The notes under the pieces were generated by a model, which saw only the letters and a list, made by a program, of their open reading frames with translations, was not told the DNA's origin and made no database searches. DNA of 64,000 bases from Leucaena leucocephala (Eukaryota; Streptophyta; Magnoliopsida; Fabales; Fabaceae), in the NCBI GenBank assembly GCA_037074615.1, contig CM073545.1:18742001-18806000 (forward strand), in the 5' to 3' direction. Positions 57,930-64,000 of the stretch are shown here, piece after piece (the first letter of the stretch is position 1; each line of letters begins with the position of its first letter). A program made the translations under genes and the position numbers.

Positions 57930-58905
57930 TGATAGTAACCATATATTAGTAGTCATTTTACTTGATGCCTTCATTACCTTTGGTACTTACTCGTATCTGT
58001 ATATAAAAAAACAATCTTTTACTTCGTCTCTTTAGATTAGATTAGTACTCTAAATTTTGATAAATTATCTTATCATTAACTTGTACTTACTCTGTATGGT
58101 AAACCTAAAAAAGGTGTTGTTATTCTTAATATTCATGACTTGCAAGGTTGCAACAACCAAAAATTTGTGGTTATCTCCCAAATCCAAAACATTCAATCAA
58201 GTGAGCAAGATCAATACGCGCGAACTGTAGCAATAGAACGGCATGACTGGGAAAGTATTAATCTCCGACTCTAACCTACCTCAGTAAGTGAACAAAATCC
58301 ACCCTTGATTTAATTGACGGTCTTGCTCATTTGAATTTCTACATCGATATTTGCTGTTACTGCCACGAGAGAACCATTAGGCCTTTCAAGCTTCGCCCAG
58401 TTTCAGTTCCAAAAAACAAATTTGAGGTCAATCGGGAGTTCAAGCTTTAGGGGAGCACGAAGATTGGTTTAATCTCCCTTCTTCGCGTTGTCGTTGTTTA
58501 TTCTATTTATTTTCCCATTTAGTCGCTTATTAATGATATATGAGTTGACATAAATGTCAATTTGATATATGAGTGGTGATACCAAAAAAGGGGGGGGAAA
58601 ACTAAAAGTAGTGAACTTCGAATGCTTTGTTTGGTTTCGATTGTGCTCAGGAATGGACCAAGTTAGGATTTAACTTCGGAGAATCGTATCTGGGTTCTGA
58701 TACATTAAACGTATAGTTTGAAACGCCAGTCATGGAATATGTTATTAACTTATTTTGGCGGATTGCTTAGAAAGATCATGACTTTAGAATCTATTTTACT
58801 AATGATCTGAAGTCATCAAAGGAAAGAATCTTGACACCTGAAGTTAGTGTTTCCTCCTCCCCTCTTTTTGGAATGCGTTTATGTTCTGACTAATCGATAT
58901 TGTTT
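57930..58905. other. upstream region of the METTL21-like gene
   Basis: Probably contains the promoter and a 5' UTR exon; an acceptor TTTTGTTACAG ends at about 58918, just before the leader of the coding region. The position of the 5' UTR exon is not resolved. Confidence 0.35.
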
Positions 58906-58933
58906 ATTTTGTTACAGTGAGTTCTGAGCAAAC

Positions 58934-58948
58934 TATGACCTTACTGTG
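58934..58948 (+). promoter_or_regulatory. short upstream ORF in the METTL21-like 5' leader
   Basis: ATGACCTTACTGTGA encodes four residues and stops about 57 bases before the main ATG at 59006. If the transcript includes it, it could lower translation of the main frame. Confidence 0.4.
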
Positions 58949-59005
58949 ATAAAGCTCCTAGAATTGCCTTTGTTGCACGAGCGTAATTTTACATACGGTG
59001 GCCCT

Positions 59006-61835
59006 ATGGAGCCTGACAGGTAGGCTTTGTAACTAGTTGTTATATGAATTCAAAACGAATGATGATAGGTATCTATTTATGAGACTCTAATTCGTATTTG
59101 TAAACGTATTAATGTAGAGCTGTAATGACTATGGGATTATGGAGATTATTTTCCTCCCTCTTGTTCTAGCTAGAATTTGTTACGTGTTCTTTGTCTTACC
59201 TAATATCTATTATAACCATGCCAGATTAAATTCCCCGATAACGTTTGATATGCCATTGGAGATTTTGGGTCATGAGTTGCACTTTTCTCAGGTATAATTT
59301 CTGCTGTTTAAGGCCTATGGTATCTGAGTTTTTTTAAAGCTTGAAATGCTTGTAGAATAATAGACTAATGCCAGGTGAGGCATTTATCCTTATTCAGTGA
59401 AATGGACATAAACATCCGCAGAAAGTTTTAAAACTTGATGATGCTTTGGTTAAAGATTGTTCTCTTGTGTGTGTGTAATGTTTGGTGCTATATATTCTTG
59501 TGTCTCTTTCTGTCTTGCCAAAAATTCTCTGACCATGTAAATGGGTTATGACTGTGGTAGGATCCTAATTCCAAGCACTTGGGAACTACTGTATGGGATG
59601 CATCACTTGTGTTCGCCAAGTTTCTAGTAAGTTGAATACCTTTTTATTTTTCCATGAACGTATAATTTTTGTTGCATCTTTAATTTTTGGACATTTGTAG
59701 AACTTAGTTGCTTCTATCGTCATATTACTGACTTCTAAAGCATTGATGAAACTTAGCGTGTATGTTCTGGGCCTCTTTTGATGGAGGAAAGAAATAAAAG
59801 TAAGCCTTGATTGAATTATATTCTAGGATCTGTATAATATCTAGAAGGCTGGAAAATACCTCTCTGGGGGTCACTGGCATACTTTTCATTTCCAATTTCT
59901 TTTTCTGATGCTATGATTTTAGTAGCTACATTATATCTCTTTGACTCTGAGGAATTACTAGGGAGAGAGAGAAAACCAACATTGCATAGCTGTCAGGCTA
60001 GAGCAATGTCTTCCTAAGTGGAAGTTAGATCCAGTCTGGCTAGCGCATGATCTAAATTTTCAATTTATTTACATATTGCCATTTGGTTTCTGCAAAAATT
60101 GCATATTTTGAAACATCTAGTGATATCTCTGACTATCAATGATTTTAACTCCTAGGTTGCATCTTTTATTGGTTCAGGAAAAAAACTGCAGAAAGGGAAA
60201 GTTTTCCCCAGCTAAGCTTAAAGGAAACCGTGTAATTGAACTTGGAGCTGGTTGTGGAGTCTCGGGATTTGGTGAGTTTTAATATTATATTCAATTAATT
60301 AAAAGTTGTTCCGTACATTAATTCAGGCTACCTACTTGCATTCCTTTGTTGGAATTGTTCTAGCACCCCTGCTTTGGTTGAAATGTTGATGCCTGATCTG
60401 ATCCGTGCTTCATTTGCAGGCATGGCTTTGCTGGGGTGTGATGTTATAGTGACAGACCAAAAAGAGGTCTTGCCAATACTACAGAGAAATGTAGAGCGAA
60501 ATATTTCAAGGGTCATGCAGAAAAATCCTGGTATGTTTTGAAAACGTTCGAACCATCTACATTGCCATATGCCATGCAGCCATGGGGTGTGTTTTGTGAA
60601 ACGTGGGAGTTGAATATCTTTCTGAACTTGCAAAACATGTTTCATTTCGGAGGGGGTTGTTTTTCATGCATGTACTTGGTCTTAGCCTATTTACCATTCT
60701 GCATATTAGAATCATAGCATCTAACGAAGACTTCTGTTCTTTTACAGATATATTTGGCTCAATCAAGGTTTCAGAGTTACAGTGGGGGGACAGGGATCAC
60801 ATTGGGGCTGTCGAACCTCCCTTTGACTACATTATTGGCACTGATGTTGTAAGTGTCAACCACACCTTTCTGCATGTCAAAGTGAATGTCACTTCCATGT
60901 TGAATAATGCTTACACAAGCATTCATTCCTTGACGATTTTATATACTTCGAAGCATATAGGCATATATGTGTATGTGGATTAGGAGGGTTCATGGGGAGT
61001 ACTTGGGCACACAGTCCCTTTGGTAGGTAATATGTCTCATCACAGAACTGTGAAATAGGCGTTGTTCCTTGTTATTTTTACTCATTTGGCATGCAACGTT
61101 TCATCCAGCCTTCTGCTGTTCTAACTTCTCCCCGCAACTTAACCCTCTTTAGGTTTATGTAGAGCATTTGTTGGAGCCTCTGCTGCAGACAATCGTTGCT
61201 TTATCTGGACCTAGGACTACAATTTTGGTAGTATTTTGATGTCATGTGTTTATTTATTTGACCATGTAGACTTGAATAGTTCCTTGTTCACTTATTAGCT
61301 CGCGACGTTTTTATTTTTTATCTTGAAGCTGGGCTACGAGATCCGTTCCACCATCGTCCATGAGCAGATGCTTCAGATGTGGAAAAAAAACTTTGATGTC
61401 AAGACTGTTCCAAAGTCCAAGGTATTTTATTTATTTATTCGGTTGTACAGTTTAATGTTGTGCAATGCACTGATAAATGGATATGGGATGAGTTCAACCT
61501 TAATGAGATGCTTGGATTTGCACTGAAGAGTTCAATATGTTCAGATGGATGAAACGTTCCAACATCCTAGTATTCAGCTCTTCATCATGGGATCAAAACC
61601 TAAGGCAGAGCGCCTAGAAAACACAGGTCTCGTTACTGCTGCTGAGAAAGTTGATGGCGTTGAAACGAGTGGGGAAGACAAAATTAGTGACGAAAATGTT
61701 GCCGAAGAAAAAGGGTCTGATAATGCAGAAGAAAAAGCTGAGACAATCCCCCCGAACACAAAACTCAGTGAGTGGGAAGCCAGGAGATATGGCTCGATAG
61801 CTGGAAGGATGTTGCGAGACGTGAAAATAACATGA
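59006..61835 (+). CDS. METTL21-like S-adenosylmethionine-dependent lysine methyltransferase
   Basis: Nine exons in phase: 59006-59019, 59225-59291, 59561-59626, 60178-60271, 60420-60530, 60748-60848, 61153-61227, 61329-61421, 61545-61835, giving 303 residues. Methyltransf_16 (seven-beta-strand) motifs: the SAM-binding loop VIELGAGCGVSGF, the acidic VTDQKEVLPILQRN strand, FDYIIGTDVVYVEHLLEPLL, and LGYEIRSTIVHEQMLQMW. The N-terminus MEPDRLNSP and HLGTTVWDASLVFAKFLEKN match the plant METTL21A-like proteins (Arabidopsis At1g08125 as I recall). METTL21A methylates Hsp70 lysine in animals; the plant substrate is unknown. The start codon sits in a 14-base first coding exon. The last exon adds an acidic, low-complexity Glu/Ala tail and ends EWEARRYGSIAGRMLRDVKI. 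Confidence 0.88.
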
Positions 61836-62267
61836 TTCTGAGAGTCCTCTGCTTACCTTCTATTAGTAATGACAAATTTGTATCACATTAGCCCAATTTT
61901 TTGTTTTCTATGAAGCTGCGAAATTCAACATGCCAGAACTAGAAAGCATTTGCGTAATCTGAACCGTGTCAAAGCACCTTGCACTTGTTAAATATCTTTC
62001 AACATGACATGAGAATGCATGAGCGAATCATGTTTAATGAAGCACAGATTAGTGTTAAATATTCGTCCTTTATAGGGATTATCTTAACATTTGTTTCGTA
62101 AGAAAAATCGAATATCGGGAATTGGCAGCTAGGAGGCTGGGTGTTGACATGGTTTTAAGATCATGCTCTTCAATCTTCTCCATGATTAAGGATTTGCAAA
62201 TTGAATTCATATTTTTCATGTGCAACGTAAACAAAAATTACAAACACAGAAAGAAATGGGGTAAAAA

Positions 62268-64000
62268 CTACATTGCTGCAACTTGGGAATAGTTCTGTGT
62301 AGTACTGCGAACAACTTGGCTGCCATTGAAACGGGCTACTAAATTTCTGTCAGATAAGTCGTAACTTAATATGGAAACCCGATCCATGTAAATTCCAAAA
62401 TATGCAATCAATGGTTCTGCACGAGACTTGTCTATCCGAAGCTTCAAGTGCTGAGATTTTATTTCTGGAAATCGTAACAGTCTCTGATATCCAATAGTGG
62501 TTCCATTTGCAACTCTCTTCCACACCCCTTTTTTATTAAGCGTCTCCAGGTGAAACCTATTTACCCGTTGTCCCATTTGAATAGGCTCTTGTAATTTCAG
62601 AACGTTGAATGATATTAACCTTTGAAGATCCATATACAATATCCAAGTCGATTGATTCACCCCAGGTGCCCAGTACGTTTGTATGCCTTCTTCAAGAACA
62701 TTGTAAGGACTGAAACGAGAATCTTGAGTCCCTCCTCGGATACTGCTAGCACGAAGAAGAGCATTCAGTGCCAAATTATGGGAAAATATTGAACTGCGGA
62801 TCTCCCTGAACTCTTGAAGCACTTGAATGTCCTCATCTGAAATAAGACCTGAAGAGTTAGGGGGCAAATTGAGTAATAGGTGACAGTTTCGACCAACTGA
62901 ATTGTAGTATATTTCAAGTAGAGTCCTTGCTGATTTTGGAACTTCAGAAGCATGCCAAAACCAACCAGGTCTTATAGAGACATCACACTCAGCAGGTACC
63001 CAATCTTGACCAAATGGATCTCCTCTGCCTTCGTATCTGTCAAATGTGAAAATCATAATCGTTAAATGAGAAAAGATTTATAAAGAAGTAATGTTGAATG
63101 AAAGATAACTCACTGTGGGTTGTTGCCACCAATTTCAACGGCACTCTTGTTGTATAGAGACCAACAAGTGGACTTAGCAACACCAGCTTCATCACCGATC
63201 CACCTAGTGTCCGGACCAGCATCAGAAAAAATCATAGCACTTGGTTGGAGCTGATGAATCAGAGAAAACCAACCTTCAAATAAATATTCCATGTCCTTCT
63301 CTCCTTTCCCTTTTGCACCATCCAAGAAGACATTCTTAATCTCTCCGTACCTGGTTTAAACGGACTGGGTATTTGAATTATTTCCAATATCGAAAAATGG
63401 AATGCCCGTGAGTAGCAGCAGATTGACAGAGACTCTTCAGGAGAGCAGGGGCAATCAAAATTCTAGTCAGGTTGAATCAACTATAAGATTTCAACTTACG
63501 CTAAGACACAAGCACAACTCAACCTCATATTCGAGACACTGAGAACAAGAACCTAATGAAAAACCTGCAGGAACTATTGCGGAATGAAAAGTGAAAGATA
63601 TTGTATCAATTGGAAAGTGACCGAGGTATTGAAGTATTCATATGGTGGTGGCCTCTGGACGGGCTTGGTGTTCCTAATTTTTTTAGGTTTGAATGGAAAA
63701 TTAGCACAACATGCATCATATATCAACATAAAAGAAACACTCCCAATCACCAGTAGGCAACACAATAATCATAAATCGAATCCGAAAATCAGGGAAATTT
63801 TAGGAGAAAGAACTCGAAAATGAAGCTCGACCAGAATTACCTAGTGAGTAGCTCAGTCATTTGCGCCAGGTAATACTCGTTATACTCCAGAGTCTTCCCG
63901 TAACATGACTCGTGCCGATCCCAAGGCGAAAGGTAAAGCCCAAGACCGATGCCAGCGTCGGCGGCAGCTGCAGCCAACTCGGCGACGACATCGCCGGTCC
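62268..64000 (-). CDS. FUC1: alpha-L-fucosidase 1 (GH29), 5' end beyond the window
   Basis: Three exons are seen: 63841-64000 (continuing off the right edge), 63114-63350 and 62268-63036, all joining in phase 2. GH29 features: AGIGLGLYLSPWDRHESCYG, EYYLAQMTELLTR, then YGEIKNVFLDGAKGKGEKD, AMIFSDAGPDTRWIGDEAG (the Asp of SDAGPD is the expected nucleophile), WVPAECDVSIRPGWFWHASE and NCHLLLNLPPNSSGLISDED. The C-terminal 150 residues form a discoidin-like beta domain ending NYSQVAAM. AtFUC1 is an alpha-1,3/4-fucosidase acting on Lewis a-type N-glycan fucose in the apoplast or vacuole. It converges tail-to-tail on the methyltransferase gene with about 430 bases between the stops. Confidence 0.93.

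Overview
The window is nuclear DNA of a flowering plant, almost certainly a eudicot: AT-rich spacers, short GT-AG introns, plant-specific gene families (xyloglucan endotransglucosylase, FRA8-type GT47, plant DUF1635, carboxypeptidase III) and a dense population of small plant transposons. The species cannot be told from the sequence alone. All gene models below were assembled by reading splice sites and checking that phases join; none is backed by a transcript.

Layout. 1-3877 is the 3' part of a Ty1/copia retrotransposon with one uninterrupted gag-pol frame, followed by its 3' LTR. 5822-6691 (-) is a DUF1635 gene. 6.9-17.4 kb is gene-free and filled with MITEs, microsatellites and SINEs. 17660-19500 (-) is a shugoshin gene whose reading frame has two problem spots. 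21435-25069 (-) is a 12-exon gene for a 457-residue protein that may carry a CANIN (SMC5/6-associated) domain. 25.2-32.5 kb is again transposon-rich. 32527-34291 (+) is a FRA8/IRX7-like GT47 gene of xylan synthesis. 38490-39949 (-) is a group III xyloglucan endotransglucosylase/hydrolase (XTH31/32 type). 45622-48578 (+) is VPS24 (ESCRT-III). 49300-49790 is a 5'-truncated LINE. 51786-55312 (+) is a serine carboxypeptidase (SCPL48/49 type) with a SINE in intron 1. 55737-56566 (-) is a small zinc-ribbon/OB-fold protein. 59006-61835 (+) is a METTL21-like methyltransferase. 62268-64000 (-, running off the edge) is the alpha-L-fucosidase FUC1.

Three genes act on cell-wall or glycan polymers: FRA8-like on xylan, XTH on xyloglucan, and FUC1 on fucosylated glycans. 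In plants neighbouring genes need not share a pathway. The gene order does, however, recall Arabidopsis blocks that I remember: FUC1-FRA8-DUF1635 on chromosome 2, DUF1635-F8H-VPS24-SCPL on chromosome 5, and DUF1635-XTH31-VPS24-SCPL48 on chromosome 3. The window looks like a less fractionated version of their common ancestral segment.

The mobile fraction is rich in small elements with readable ends: five copies of one tRNA-type SINE family with target-site duplications (one 5'-truncated to about 80 bp), a second SINE family, a 5'-truncated LINE with a 20-bp duplication, a long-inverted-repeat MITE made of tandem units, and at least five copies of a MITE family with a purine/pyrimidine core. 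I found no wholly new functional system. The most unusual items are the shugoshin frame problems, the tandem-unit inverted-repeat MITE and the short SINE fragment that is still flanked by a perfect target-site duplication.
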